From positions 310,001 to 374,000 of the forward strand of contig CAVPWE010000005.1 of NCBI GenBank assembly GCA_963709485.1: 64,000 bases of DNA, written 5' to 3'. The position numbers and the translations under genes were made by a program. The first letter of the stretch is position 1. Each line of letters starts with the position of its first letter. The notes beneath the pieces were generated by a model. That model was not told the origin of the DNA. It made no database searches and worked only from the letters and a program-made list of their open reading frames with translations. Source of the stretch: JAXDBM01 sp963709485 (lineage in GTDB: Bacteria > Desulfobacterota > Syntrophia > Syntrophales > Fen-1087). Below are positions 1 through 9,336 of the stretch, in pieces.

Positions 1-802
1 TGCGCCCCGGAAAACGTCTGGGCCCTGATGCAGGAGCCTTACGAGAAAGGCTTTTCGGACTGGATGGTGGAGGGGCACGAATGCTTCGCCAGGGTCCTGA
101 CCCATCACATTCCGTCGGAAGATCCGAAATACGTGGCCTCCCATCCGGCCATTCCCTGGCATGTGAACAGGACCTTCGACCAGTTGATATCCTGCCCGAT
201 TCCCGAAAAAACAAAGGGGTTATCCTGGGTCATCGGGGACGCGATGGATCTGCCGGGGCATATCAGGCGATGGTCTTTCCTCGAGATTATCAGAAAGGCA
301 AATCTGCCGGTTGACGTCTACGGGAAAAAAATCCGGTACATAGAAGACAAATGGGACGGCCTGGCGACCTACCGGTATGCGCTGGCGATCGAAAACAACA
401 GCGGACCGGACTGCTGGACGGAGAAACTGGCGGACTGCTTCCTGACCTGGACGCTCCCTTTCTATTACGGATGCACAAATCTCGAGAGCTATTTCCCGGA
501 GGGATCCTTTGTCAGAATCGACATCACCCACCCCCGGCGAAAGCATTGAGAAAATCAGGGCGGCCATGGCCGGCCAAACATGGGAGACGCGCATCCCCGC
601 CCTGGAAGAGGCCCGCAACCTCGTACTGCAAAAATACCAGATGTTTCCGCACCTTTCCCGCCTGATCGCGGCGCAACCGGAAGAAAGCAGAAAAAAAGTG
701 AATCTGACGATACCGCCCTACCGGCGCAGCACAAGGGCTTTCTGGCATCGGGCCGGATACAAACTGAAAAAAAAACTCGGGATGCTGGAGCCTCGCCAAT
801 AG
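1..802 (+). CDS. GT10 (fucosyltransferase-like) glycosyltransferase, 5' partial, apparent frameshift
   Basis: The frame is open from base 1, so the N-terminus lies outside the window. The visible part is the C-terminal, donor-binding half of the GT10 alpha-1,3/4-fucosyltransferase fold: YGKK, then YRYALAIENNSGPDCWTEK, then PFYYGC and YFPEGSFVRID. This frame stops at 547-549, but the usual family tail (GESIEKIRAAM, NLVLQKYQMF, a basic end KLKKKLG) continues in the next frame to 802. Removing one C from the C5 run at 531-535 joins the halves as IDITHPGESIEK. Known members transfer fucose from GDP-fucose on the cytoplasmic face. No GDP-fucose genes are complete here, so another GDP-sugar is possible. 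The family call is firm; the donor is unknown. Confidence 0.8.
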
Positions 803-803
803 C

Positions 804-1610
804 ATGGTCAGCGTAATCGTATCATTTTATGAAAGGCTGGAGCAGATGCGGTGCTGCCTCGACGCGCTGTCCCTGTGCTCCCGGGATTTTGACGAAGTGG
901 TCATCGCCGACGACGGTTCATCCGATGCAACGGTCCGGCTCCTGAATGAGATGGTCAAAGGATACGACTTTCCCATCACCCATGTGTCCCACCCCAAGGA
1001 GGGATTTCGCCTGTCCGCAACACGAAACAACGGCATCCGGCATTCCCGGGGCGACTACCTGATTTTCCTGGACTGCGATTTTCTCGTCCTGCCCGACGCC
1101 ATCCGGTATCATCGGCAGATGGCAAGACCGGGGAAATTCGTGGCGGGATCGTGCAAATACCTGACGGAGGAACAGTCACTCATCATTCTCGATGCGAAGA
1201 TATCCCCCGAACTGCTCGAACGGTTCTATCGGGAGCTTCCGGACAAGGCCATTATTTCGCAGCATCGACGCTACATCAAAAGGTCCATTCTGATCAGGCT
1301 GCACCTGGCGAGCCCCAGAAAGCAGAGCCTGGGCGGCCATCTTTCCCTCTATCGGAAAGACATCGAGCGGATCAACGGATACAATGAGGATTTCGTCGGC
1401 TGGGGCGGCGAGGACGAGGACCTGGGCGTGCGCCTGGCCGCCGCCGGCATTCACTGCACCTCTGCCGTTCGCTACGCGCGGGTCATGCATGTCTGGCACC
1501 CGAGCGTCGCAAAGACATCGCGCAATAGGAACTGGCACCGGGGAACCGCAAGCGACTACTTCAACAGAAGAAAAATCCCCTACAGATGCGCGAACGGCAT
1601 CGTCAAATGA
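804..1610 (+). CDS. GT2 glycosyltransferase with galactosyltransferase-type C-terminal domain
   Basis: A 268-residue GT-A enzyme. The N-terminal GT2 fold opens with VSVIVSFYERLEQM and has the nucleotide-binding VIADDGSSDAT and the metal-binding DCDF (DXD-like) motif near residue 92. The C-terminal part has GWGGEDEDLGVRL, the signature of the Glyco_transf_7C domain found in chondroitin-polymerase-like and polypeptide-GalNAc-transferase-like enzymes. No membrane segment is seen, so it should work on the cytoplasmic face. It starts one base after the GT10 stop, consistent with co-transcription. The acceptor and donor cannot be read from the sequence. Confidence 0.85.
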   Translation: MVSVIVSFYERLEQMRCCLDALSLCSRDFDEVVIADDGSSDATVRLLNEMVKGYDFPITHVSHPKEGFRLSATRNNGIRHSRGDYLIFLDCDFLVLPDAIRYHRQMARPGKFVAGSCKYLTEEQSLIILDAKISPELLERFYRELPDKAIISQHRRYIKRSILIRLHLASPRKQSLGGHLSLYRKDIERINGYNEDFVGWGGEDEDLGVRLAAAGIHCTSAVRYARVMHVWHPSVAKTSRNRNWHRGTASDYFNRRKIPYRCANGIVK

Positions 1611-1722
1611 TCCGGATACGGCAGAACGACATCGTGAATCCCCCTGCATGCCCTGCCCCTGCCTCGTTCACATTGGAATGGGACCAAAGGGGGAACCGGC
1701 GTCTTCGACGAGGGCAGTGGTT

Positions 1723-2520
1723 TTGAAATTCACGATTATCACACCCAACAAGAATGGAGAACGGTTTCTGGAGGAGACCATCCGGAGCGTCATTTCCCAG
1801 AAGGAACCGGGCGTCGAGGTCGAGTACATCGTCATCGACGGCGGCAGCACCGACGACTCTTCGGCGATCATTCGGCGCTATGAACAGGACATCTCTCAAA
1901 TCATCTCCGAACCGGACCGGGGACCGGTTTCCGCCATCAACAAGGGATTGCAAATCGCCTCCGGCGAGATCGTCGCCTGGCTGAACGCCGACGACCGCTA
2001 CCATCCCGGCGCCCTGCAGCGGGTTTCCAAGGTGATGGCCGCCCATCCTGAGAAAGCGCTGTGTTTCGGCGCATGCCGGATCATCGATGAAGAGGGCAGG
2101 GAAATCCGCCGCGGCATCACACGCTTCAAGGAGGCCTTCTTTCCGCTCTCTTCACGATTCACCATCCAGTGCCTTAACTATATCTCCCAGCCTGCGATGT
2201 TTTTCCGGCGAGCGGCCATGGAAACTGCCGGGTACCTCCGGGAGGACATGGTCGCCGCCTGGGACTACGATTTCACGCTGCGGCTCTGGAGGCAGGGAGG
2301 GGCAGTGCATGTGCCGGGAACGCCCCTGGCCGATTTCCGCTGGCACCCGGGATCCATCAGCGCCCGGAGATTCCATGAACAGTTCAGGGAGGAATTCGAC
2401 GCGGCGGCAAGGGATGCCGGCCGGCTGGCGCCTCAAACCCTAATCCACTGGCTGGTGCGCTGGGGCATCGTGGGCATCTATACGATCATGGCCGCTTACA
2501 GACAACGAAATGACTCTTGA
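1723..2520 (+). CDS. GT2 family glycosyltransferase
   Basis: A GT-A glycosyltransferase of about 265 residues: FTIITPNKNGERF, then YIVIDGGSTDDSS, then the acceptor-region motif WLNADDRYHPG (DXD as NADD), and late WDYDFTLRLW. This arrangement is common in WcaA-like O-antigen transferases. The open frame extends far upstream inside the previous gene, where it is only shadow sequence. I place the start at TTG 1723 because GAGGG at 1710-1714 lies 8 nt upstream and the protein then begins at the first beta strand. GTG 1717 and ATG 1678 are alternatives. The substrate is unknown. Confidence 0.8.
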   Translation: MKFTIITPNKNGERFLEETIRSVISQKEPGVEVEYIVIDGGSTDDSSAIIRRYEQDISQIISEPDRGPVSAINKGLQIASGEIVAWLNADDRYHPGALQRVSKVMAAHPEKALCFGACRIIDEEGREIRRGITRFKEAFFPLSSRFTIQCLNYISQPAMFFRRAAMETAGYLREDMVAAWDYDFTLRLWRQGGAVHVPGTPLADFRWHPGSISARRFHEQFREEFDAAARDAGRLAPQTLIHWLVRWGIVGIYTIMAAYRQRNDS

Positions 2521-2656
2521 AATACCAAAAGCCTGTAAGGCACGACTTCGTCCAGCATGCAGAACATTGCGGAAAAGTCTTGACTATTATGCAAACCGTT
2601 GCGAAATGGTCGGTGTGTATCACGCAATATTTTTGATCCAACCATATTGAATCTCT

Positions 2657-4078
2657 ATGGTTTTCAATTCCTTCGCATTTTTCATCTTCTTCATATTATT
2701 TTTCGGCATCTATCTTGCTCTACCCCACAGAGCCAGGAATGGATTTCTGCTTGCCGGCAGCTATTTCTTCTATGCCGCCTGGGACCTCCGTTTTCTCATT
2801 CTGCTCGGGTTGACAACCCTCATCGACTTCTCGGTCGGACTTGCCATCACAAAAGAACAGGACGAGAAACGAAGGAAGTGCTATCTGCTCGCAAGCATCC
2901 TGTCGAATCTGTGTATTCTGGGTCTCTTCAAATATTTCAACTTTTTTGCGGACACGTTTACTGCCATGATTGACTTGGCCGGGTTTCAGGCCCATCCACT
3001 GCATGTCCGTCTTTTCCTGCCCGTCGGGATATCTTTTTATACATTCAAATCGATCAGCTACACAATAGATGTTTACAGACGGCAGATTGCCGCCACCCGC
3101 CGTTTCGTGGATTATGCGGTTTATGTCTCCTTCTTTCCCCAACTGCTCGCCGGGCCCATCGAGCGGGCATCGCAGCTTCTCCCGCAGATCGCCGGGAAAC
3201 GGATCATCTCATGGGGGAAAATACAAATCGGAGCATATTATGTTTTTTGGGGACTGTTCCTGAAGGTATTTGTGGCGGACAACCTGGCCCTTCTGGTCAA
3301 TCCGGCCTTTGCAAAGTCGGCAAACCCGACAGGATTTGAATATCTGCTCGCGGGTTATGCCTTCGCTTTCCAGATCTACGGCGATTTTGCGGGGTATTCA
3401 TACATCTCCAAGGGCATCGCCGGCATCATGGGCTTCGAGACCATGTACAATTTCAACCTCCCCTATTTTGCCAGAAACCCGAGGGAGTTCTGGCACCGAT
3501 GGCACATCAGCCTGTCCACATGGCTTCGAGACTACCTGTACATCCCCCTGGGGGGAAACCGTGGCGGGCTTTTCAGAACCAACCTGAACTTGCTGGCAAC
3601 GATGCTGCTCGGAGGTCTTTGGCACGGCGCAAACTTCACATTCATCATCTGGGGCGCCTACCATGGAATATTGTTGATCCTTCATCGACAGGCAAAGAAT
3701 TTTTTTTCAGGCCGGTTTTCATGGATAAAACAGCCCTTTCTTGGGCAGTGGCTGAAAATCTTTCTTCTTTTTCATGCCGTGGTTATCGGATGGCTGTTCT
3801 TCCGAGCAGAATCTTTCGGTCAGATCACGATGATTCTCACTGCCTTCCTGGTCAAATTCCAGTTCGATCCGGCAAGCCATTCGCTGATCCTGAAAAAACT
3901 GGCTTTTTATATTCTGCCGCTTGTCGCAGTGCAATTTGTTCAGTATCGGAAGAACGACTTACTTGCCGTTCTGACTTTGCCTGTGCCGGTCAGGGCGCTT
4001 GCTTACACTGTCATTTTCTATCTCATTACAATCTTTGGATTGTATGGAACGCAGAACTTCATCTACATGCAATTTTAG
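2657..4078 (+). CDS. MBOAT-family O-acyltransferase (AlgI-like)
   Basis: A 473-residue polytopic membrane protein of the usual AlgI length. The MBOAT core is clear: FWHRWHISLSTWLRDYLYIP from about residue 278, followed by the strictly conserved histidine in GGLWHGANF (H323) inside a hydrophobic segment. Family members take acetyl groups from cytoplasmic acetyl-CoA across the inner membrane and pass them to a periplasmic partner that O-acetylates exported polysaccharide. The partner is probably the next gene, which has SGNH-type residues and begins 24 nt downstream. The two genes are visibly more AT-rich than the GT genes before them. The polymer being acetylated is unknown. Confidence 0.92.
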   Translation: MVFNSFAFFIFFILFFGIYLALPHRARNGFLLAGSYFFYAAWDLRFLILLGLTTLIDFSVGLAITKEQDEKRRKCYLLASILSNLCILGLFKYFNFFADTFTAMIDLAGFQAHPLHVRLFLPVGISFYTFKSISYTIDVYRRQIAATRRFVDYAVYVSFFPQLLAGPIERASQLLPQIAGKRIISWGKIQIGAYYVFWGLFLKVFVADNLALLVNPAFAKSANPTGFEYLLAGYAFAFQIYGDFAGYSYISKGIAGIMGFETMYNFNLPYFARNPREFWHRWHISLSTWLRDYLYIPLGGNRGGLFRTNLNLLATMLLGGLWHGANFTFIIWGAYHGILLILHRQAKNFFSGRFSWIKQPFLGQWLKIFLLFHAVVIGWLFFRAESFGQITMILTAFLVKFQFDPASHSLILKKLAFYILPLVAVQFVQYRKNDLLAVLTLPVPVRALAYTVIFYLITIFGLYGTQNFIYMQF

Positions 4079-4102
4079 GATGGGAATCAGGCAGAGATTC
4101 AA

Positions 4103-5716
4103 ATGCAATTCATTCTCGAAAATTTGAGAACGCTATACGTCTCCGTAAAAGCAAGGCCCGCAATAGTCCTGGCAGCACTTGCCGTTGCCCTGATCTTTGC
4201 CGGATGGAGATTCTGGGATTTCCATCGCGAGCTTTCTCGCACGTACATGCAAATCTCCATGAAATCGACCGTCAATGGAACGGCCCAGCTATATTACGAC
4301 ACCGGCAACGATTTGAACGAAGGGGAGTCTGTCCGTGTTTCCGTCACCGGAGACCGGAACTATCGTGACTACCGATTCCCTCTGCCAGGACAGAAAGTTT
4401 ACGGCATGCGCTTCGATCCGCTCATGTCGGAAGGAATGGTGGGAATCCGGCAAGTGCGTTGGGTGGATGGACTGGGCGCTATCCTGCAGACCGTCAATCT
4501 GAATCATTTTCAACCCATCCATCAAATTGAAAGCTTCGTCCTCAGGAATCAAGAAATCGATATCATCATCAGACAAAAAGCCAACGATCCTCAAATCGGC
4601 ATACGATTCGATCGGCCATTGACGGTCGGAATCATTTCTTTATCCCGGCATCATCCAGCCGCTATTATGGTGATTCTAATTGAATGTATCGCCATCTTCG
4701 CAGCCGTTGCGTCGTTCCTGTTTTGCCTGATCATCCTGCGAAAAGATCTCAAGAAAAACCTCAGCAATAACAAAATTCCCTATGCCATGCTGCTGGCAGC
4801 GGTCGCAGTTATTTCTGTGGAAGCATGGCAGCAGGTCAGGCTGCCGGCAACAGCGCATTATCATGAGGTGGATGAACTGCTCCATCAGTTAAAGGTGCAG
4901 ACAATCAATTCGGATTACATGCTGCTCGGAGACAGCGTGGGGCGGCAGCTTTTCAGAAACACACCCGATCTGCAGAATGAAAATTACGCCATGCTGGCCA
5001 CCAACCAGGCCATAACCATGACCGGACAGTACTTCATCGCCAGGAGATACCTGGAACGGAACAGGGCGCCGCGTGCCGCCGTGATGTTAATCCAGGGATA
5101 TATTCACAGCAAGCTTGACCAGAACCTCTCGGATAATTACATCCAGCGAACCTTTACCGACTTTTCTGAAATCCTGGAGATCTTTCGATTGAAGCGAGAC
5201 GCCGTCTTTTCAGCCAAAATGCTGGCTTACCGTTTTTTGCCTTCATTCAAGTACCGCCTTACCCTTCAAAAAAACTGGGTAGGATTTACAAACGCGGAGA
5301 GCATCTCCGGGATCGCTTATGACAACAGAGAAAGGGGCAAAGCCAACTATTCATTATCGAGGATCCTGACATCACATATCGAAAAGAAAAATATCCCCCT
5401 GCTTCATTTTGAATCTCTGTTGTCGCTGCTGGATCAGCGCCACATTCCCCTGTTTTTGTTGCCTCCCGCAACAAATGAAAACAGCGCCGATATCCATCGA
5501 GCATACATGAATCTGTGCGAAAGCTTATTCCCGAAGTTACAGAAAACATATCCCTCTTTTCACTTTGATAAAGACTTGCCTATTCTTCGTGATGCATATT
5601 TTTTGGACGGGACGCATTTCAACGAGGCGGGCCTGAAGATCGAGACGCAGCGCTTGCGCGAGAGAATGTTCGTGATTCAAAATTTTATAAATGATAATAA
5701 GGTATTGGGCTTTTAA
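4103..5716 (+). CDS. Membrane-anchored SGNH/AlgX-like O-acetylation partner with YDTG domain
   Basis: A 537-residue protein in three parts. First, an N-terminal membrane anchor (about 20-40) and a beta-rich domain with YDTG at residues 65-68, followed by NEGESV and GMRFDP. Second, two further hydrophobic segments at about 185-215 and 225-245. Third, a C-terminal SGNH-like domain: LLGDSVGRQLF gives the block-I serine (S278) and LDGTHFNEAG gives the block-V Asp502/His505 pair. This matches the role of AlgX/AlgJ/DltD-like proteins that accept acetyl groups from an MBOAT enzyme, and the MBOAT gene is immediately upstream. The YDTG domain recurs in four other proteins of this window and is not a standard part of AlgX as I know it. 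The hydrolase/transferase direction is inferred. Confidence 0.75.
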   Translation: MQFILENLRTLYVSVKARPAIVLAALAVALIFAGWRFWDFHRELSRTYMQISMKSTVNGTAQLYYDTGNDLNEGESVRVSVTGDRNYRDYRFPLPGQKVYGMRFDPLMSEGMVGIRQVRWVDGLGAILQTVNLNHFQPIHQIESFVLRNQEIDIIIRQKANDPQIGIRFDRPLTVGIISLSRHHPAAIMVILIECIAIFAAVASFLFCLIILRKDLKKNLSNNKIPYAMLLAAVAVISVEAWQQVRLPATAHYHEVDELLHQLKVQTINSDYMLLGDSVGRQLFRNTPDLQNENYAMLATNQAITMTGQYFIARRYLERNRAPRAAVMLIQGYIHSKLDQNLSDNYIQRTFTDFSEILEIFRLKRDAVFSAKMLAYRFLPSFKYRLTLQKNWVGFTNAESISGIAYDNRERGKANYSLSRILTSHIEKKNIPLLHFESLLSLLDQRHIPLFLLPPATNENSADIHRAYMNLCESLFPKLQKTYPSFHFDKDLPILRDAYFLDGTHFNEAGLKIETQRLRERMFVIQNFINDNKVLGF

Positions 5717-5745
5717 TATTTGTCCCTGTTGATAGTACTTCGCTG

Positions 5746-5757
5746 GAGATCGATCTC
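5746..5757. other. 12-bp perfect palindrome upstream of the 5788 glycosyltransferase
   Basis: GAGATCGATCTC is a perfect palindrome lying about 30 nt before the TTG start of the GT4 gene. It could be an operator or chance; no promoter hexamers were seen with it. Confidence 0.2.
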
Positions 5758-5787
5758 TTATGTTTTTGCAGGAAAGGATGAAAGCAT

Positions 5788-6942
5788 TTGAAAATTGGGG
5801 TCAACACGCTTTTTCTCATTCCCGGGGAGGTGGGTGGAACGGAGACCTACCTGCGCGAGGTCCTTCTGGCCATGTCAAAGCTTTCTGACGATGTCGAGTG
5901 GGTCCTTTTCACGAACCGTGAAAATGACAATTGCCTCCGCCGGATTTTTGGACCTTTCCCTCATTTTTCTTTCCATCCGCTGCCGTTGCGGGCGACAAAC
6001 CGCTATGCCCGCATTGTTCGGGAGCAGATCGACCTGCCCTTCCGGGCTGGCACGAAGCCGTGTGGATGTTCTCTGGTCGCCGGGCTATACACGTCTCCTT
6101 TCTTTTCGCCCTGCCCCCAGGTGGTCACGATCCCCGACATGCAGTACGGCGGTATCCGGAGGACCTGACCCGTCTGGCGAGGATTGCGACGGACATCCTC
6201 GTGCGCGTTGCCGCGAGACGCTGCCGTCGCATCATTGCCATATCCGAGTTTTCCCGACGGGAGATCCTGACATTTCAAGCCGCCGGTGAGGATTCGGTCC
6301 GGGCAATCCCCCTGGCGGCCGATCCGGCTTTCGCCCGTCCCATCCCCGAGGATATCAGGCGTCAAAAACTCAAAGCGCTTTTGACTTCCGAAAAACCCTA
6401 TATCCTCTGCATTGCCAACACCTATCCACATAAAAATGTTCATACACTGATCGATGCCTTTGGCGGGATCATGGACAAGATTCCCCATCAACTGGTTCTG
6501 GTCGGCAAGCCGCGCCTGGGGGAACCGGAAGTGCAGTCGGCCCTGCACCAATTGGATGATCCGCCACGGGAGAATATATCGCCTGCAGCGGGTTGAGCAG
6601 GAAGACTTCTGCACCCTCTACCAGGGGGCAGACCTCTTTGTCTTTCCTTCCCTCTACGAAGGGTTCGGCCTCCCCGTGCTGGAGGCCATGATGTCCGGCG
6701 TCCCGGTCCTGACGACGAAATGCGGTTCCATACCGGAGGTTGGCGGCAAGGCGGTGTGCTACTTCGATCATGCTGATGCGGCGGACCTGGCCCGCCAGAT
6801 GCTTCAAATTTTATCCTGGACGGAACAAGTTCGAAAGAGCTGGGTCACAAATGCACGAATGCATGCCCGCCGGTTTTCCTGGGAGCATACGGCCGCAAAA
6901 ACAATGGATTGTCTGAAGGAAGCGAGCAACGCCCGTGGATAG
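5788..6942 (+). pseudogene. GT4 glycosyltransferase broken by several frame changes
   Basis: Parts of one GT4 (GT-B) protein occur in successive frames. The N-terminus MKIGVNTLFLIPGEVGGTE and DLPFRA is in frame 1. SRVDVLWSPGYT is in frame 2 (about 6050-6090). CPQVVTIPDMQY is back in frame 1. RRYPEDLTRLARI to ILCIANTYPHKN and LVLVGKPRLG is in frame 3. The donor-binding FVFPSLYEGFGLPVLEAM motif (E-x7-E) is in frame 1 to 6942. At least four single-base changes are needed, for example a missing C near 6143. Start TTG 5788 has GGAAAGGA 9 nt upstream. Catalytic regions are otherwise well preserved, so either decay is very recent or the sequence here is poor. Confidence 0.75.
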
Positions 6943-7324
6943 ACATCATGTCTCCGGGTTTCCCATTTTTTGAAGGCATTTCCTGTAACACCTCTCAGTT
7001 TAGATAAACGGATCAGCACTTTCCGACTTCAGACCAGTCGTGAAGATTCAACAGGAATTGCCATATTCGACTTCCAATCGATTCCATCGGGCAGCGGAGA
7101 AAGATGGTTCCATAACAAACCGGAAATATGTTATAAAATAAAGAATGAACGCATACCGTGAGAGAATTATCCGCTGGCCGGAAATCACGCAGGTATGGCG
7201 AATAACCACCAACAGTTTTATATGCGGCGATGCTTTCATAAGCTGATCATTCAGGGAAAACAATCATCTCATGACAAACCAGGCCTTGGCCGCACAACTT
7301 GCAGGCAAAAGAAAGGACGAAGCG
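6943..7324. other. Gene-free stretch between the GT4 remnant and the accessory islet
   Basis: No convincing gene on either strand; short frames here lack recognisable motifs or ribosome sites. It holds the inverted repeat GTTTAGATAAAC at 6998-7009, which shares its GTTTA half-site with the larger inverted repeat at 11690-11710. A TATAAA at 7132-7137 has no good -35 partner. This marks the left edge of the toxin-antitoxin/ATPase islet. Confidence 0.5.
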
Positions 7325-8389
7325 ATGGACGGAAAGAAAGAGCACAGGAAACTCACGTTGACAAGTACCAAGCAAGAGATGCTTCAGGCCTACAATACTC
7401 TCTTGAAGGAACTGGATGCCAGGCAGGAAGGTGAACTCAAACCGGAAAAGAAGATCGAAGAGAAGAAAACTCGGGAGGCGGTTCAAGTGGCCGAATCTCT
7501 GACGGCGGAAGGGGTCGGGAAGGAGATCGCTGCACTGAAACTGGATATCGGGAGAACCCTGACCGGGATTTCTGACCAGTTGGAAGGCGAGGTTAGCCGG
7601 TTTGTCGCCATCCGTAATGCGATTGGCGCCAAAGAAAAGGAACTCGCTGAGCTCTACGAGATCGAAAAATCATCCATGAGTCTTGCAGCCCTGATTGAGG
7701 CACAGAATCAAAAGCGCCAGGAATTCGCGTCCGAGATGGAGGAGAAAAAGGAATCCCTCCGGCAGGATATTGAAACGACCCGCGCTGCATGGAAAAAAGA
7801 GCAAGAAGAGCATGACGCCACTGTCAAGGAGCGAGACATGGCGGAGAAGAAGAGGCAGACCCGGGAGAAAGAGGAGTTTGACTACGCCTTCAAGCGGGAA
7901 CAACAGACCTCCGCCGACCGATTCGCCTACGAAAAGGTGAAACTGGAGAAGGAACTCAAGGATAAGAAGGAACAAATGGAGCAGGAACTGAGCGTGCGCG
8001 AGGCAGCGATCGCCGCAAGAGAGGCGGAACTAATTGATCTGCGGAAACAGGCGGCCCAGCATCCCAAGGAGTTGGAGACTTCCGTGGCCCGTGCGGTCAA
8101 GGAAACATCCGAGCGTCTGCTCATGGAAGCGAAGAGTCGGGAAGAACTGTTGAAGAAAGAGGCCGAGGGTCAGAGCAACGTATTCAAGGCCCGCGTCGAA
8201 TCGCTGGAAAAGACGACTAAGGAACAATCCGAGCGGATCTCCGCCATGACGAGCCAACTGGAGGCGGCCTACCAAAAGGTTCAGGACATCGCAGTCAAAA
8301 CTGTCGAGGGGGCCTCCAGCAGCAAATCCATTGCCAGCCTCCAGCAGCTTTTTGGCGAGCAGCTTCGCAAGCAAACTCCTGATAAATAA
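7325..8389 (+). CDS. Coiled-coil protein of unknown function
   Basis: A highly charged, Lys/Glu-rich protein of about 354 residues, predicted almost wholly helical with heptad-like stretches (KEQEEHDATVKERDMAEKK, KLEKELKDKKEQMEQEL). It has no signal peptide, membrane segment or catalytic motif that I can identify. I prefer ATG 7325 because AAAGGA lies about 7 nt upstream; ATG 7271 in the same frame would add 18 residues but lacks a well-spaced ribosome site. It lies 19 nt before the mntA-like gene and may be co-transcribed with that pair. The role is unknown; a structural or scaffold role is only a guess. Confidence 0.75.
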   Translation: MDGKKEHRKLTLTSTKQEMLQAYNTLLKELDARQEGELKPEKKIEEKKTREAVQVAESLTAEGVGKEIAALKLDIGRTLTGISDQLEGEVSRFVAIRNAIGAKEKELAELYEIEKSSMSLAALIEAQNQKRQEFASEMEEKKESLRQDIETTRAAWKKEQEEHDATVKERDMAEKKRQTREKEEFDYAFKREQQTSADRFAYEKVKLEKELKDKKEQMEQELSVREAAIAAREAELIDLRKQAAQHPKELETSVARAVKETSERLLMEAKSREELLKKEAEGQSNVFKARVESLEKTTKEQSERISAMTSQLEAAYQKVQDIAVKTVEGASSSKSIASLQQLFGEQLRKQTPDK

Positions 8390-8408
8390 TATCCGCTACC
8401 CTCAGCCC

Positions 8409-8777
8409 ATGCAAAACTCTAAATTTAAAGACTTGGAATCCATCTTCCAGCGAAAGAAACGGATCGCGGCCGTTTATTTGTTCGGATCAGCAGCGACCGG
8501 AAAGGATCGCCGGAACAGTGATCTGGACCTGGCGATCATCTCGAAAAGGATCCTTACCAGCCGTGAACGGTTGAAGATCGAAGCGGAACTGTCAAACCGG
8601 CTTCGGCGGGATGTCGATCTGGTCATCTTCGGACAGGCATCGCCGCTTCTTCAGCACCAGATCCTGAAATACGGTCGTCTCGTTTCCGAAAACGATCCGG
8701 ACGAGCGCGTCCGGCAAGAGGTTCGTGCGCGGTCCGAATACCTGGACACAAGACACCTCTTTCGGGAAATTCAATAG
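8409..8777 (+). CDS. mntA: MntA-like nucleotidyltransferase antitoxin
   Basis: A 122-residue minimal nucleotidyltransferase. The GSx10DxD motif is intact (FGSAATGKDRRNSDLDLAI), and a third acidic residue lies in the VDLVIF strand. In the MntA/HepT type VII system MntA adds AMP to a tyrosine of HepT and so neutralises its RNase. The HepT-like partner follows 11 nt downstream in the same direction. I start at ATG 8409 because an upstream ATG in this frame lies inside the previous gene. A biological role in phage defence or stability of this islet is inferred from the family. Confidence 0.85.
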   Translation: MQNSKFKDLESIFQRKKRIAAVYLFGSAATGKDRRNSDLDLAIISKRILTSRERLKIEAELSNRLRRDVDLVIFGQASPLLQHQILKYGRLVSENDPDERVRQEVRARSEYLDTRHLFREIQ

Positions 8778-8788
8778 GGAGGCTGGTC

Positions 8789-9259
8789 ATGGTAGACAAA
8801 AATCTCGTCTCAAGAAAAATATCTCAACTTCGGGGGTATGAAGCCGAGCTTCGGCACGCAGTAGATATCACTTGGGAAAAATACAAGGGAGATCTTCGGG
8901 TACGGGCCTTCGTCGAACGCTACCTCCAGTTATGCATCGAAAAGGTCATCGATATCGGAAATCATTTCGTGTCGTTTCACCGCTGGCGAGAACCGGAAGG
9001 ATACCGGGACCTTTTCCAGGTGCTTCAAGAAAACGGCGTTATCCCGAAAGAGCATCTGACAACATTCCAAAACATGGCATCCTTCAGGAATATGCTTGTT
9101 CATCGTTACGAAAAGACCGACGACGAGGTTATCTTCGGCATCTTCCAAAAGCGCCTGGACGATTTTGATATTTTTACCGGCCTGATAACGGACTGGATAA
9201 ACAAATCGGGAACTGTGACTTCCAAAAACGATAAATCAAACTATCCCCGTCCGGATTGA
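8789..9259 (+). CDS. hepT: HepT-like HEPN RNase toxin
   Basis: A 156-residue all-helical HEPN protein. The Rx4HxY catalytic motif is present as RNMLVHRY near residue 100; its tyrosine is the residue that MntA AMPylates in studied pairs. Ribosome site GGGAGG lies 9 nt upstream of ATG 8789. It is paired with the nucleotidyltransferase gene directly before it, in the usual antitoxin-toxin order. HEPN toxins of this class cleave RNA, often tRNA. Somewhat longer than minimal HepT, with a polar C-terminal tail after about residue 135. Confidence 0.87.
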   Translation: MVDKNLVSRKISQLRGYEAELRHAVDITWEKYKGDLRVRAFVERYLQLCIEKVIDIGNHFVSFHRWREPEGYRDLFQVLQENGVIPKEHLTTFQNMASFRNMLVHRYEKTDDEVIFGIFQKRLDDFDIFTGLITDWINKSGTVTSKNDKSNYPRPD

Positions 9260-9288
9260 CGCTTCGCTTAGCTCCCCCATTATGCATA

Positions 9289-9317
9289 TTGAGAATCAAT
9301 TTGACAATCTGTATAAA
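9289..9317 (+). promoter_or_regulatory. Predicted sigma-70 promoter for the 9337 ATPase
   Basis: TTGAGA (9289-9294) and TATAAA (9312-9317) are separated by 17 nt, 20 bp before ATG 9337. Both hexamers match five of six consensus bases. The gap after hepT is 77 nt, so a separate transcript for the ATPase is plausible. The short leader would leave little room for a ribosome site, and none is seen. Confidence 0.45.
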
Positions 9318-9336
9318 GTGATTTAGCCTTTCACCC

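Noticed and set aside
3499..4368. 289-codon + strand frame overlapping the MBOAT and SGNH genes
   Set aside because: Shadow in another frame of two genes with clear catalytic motifs.
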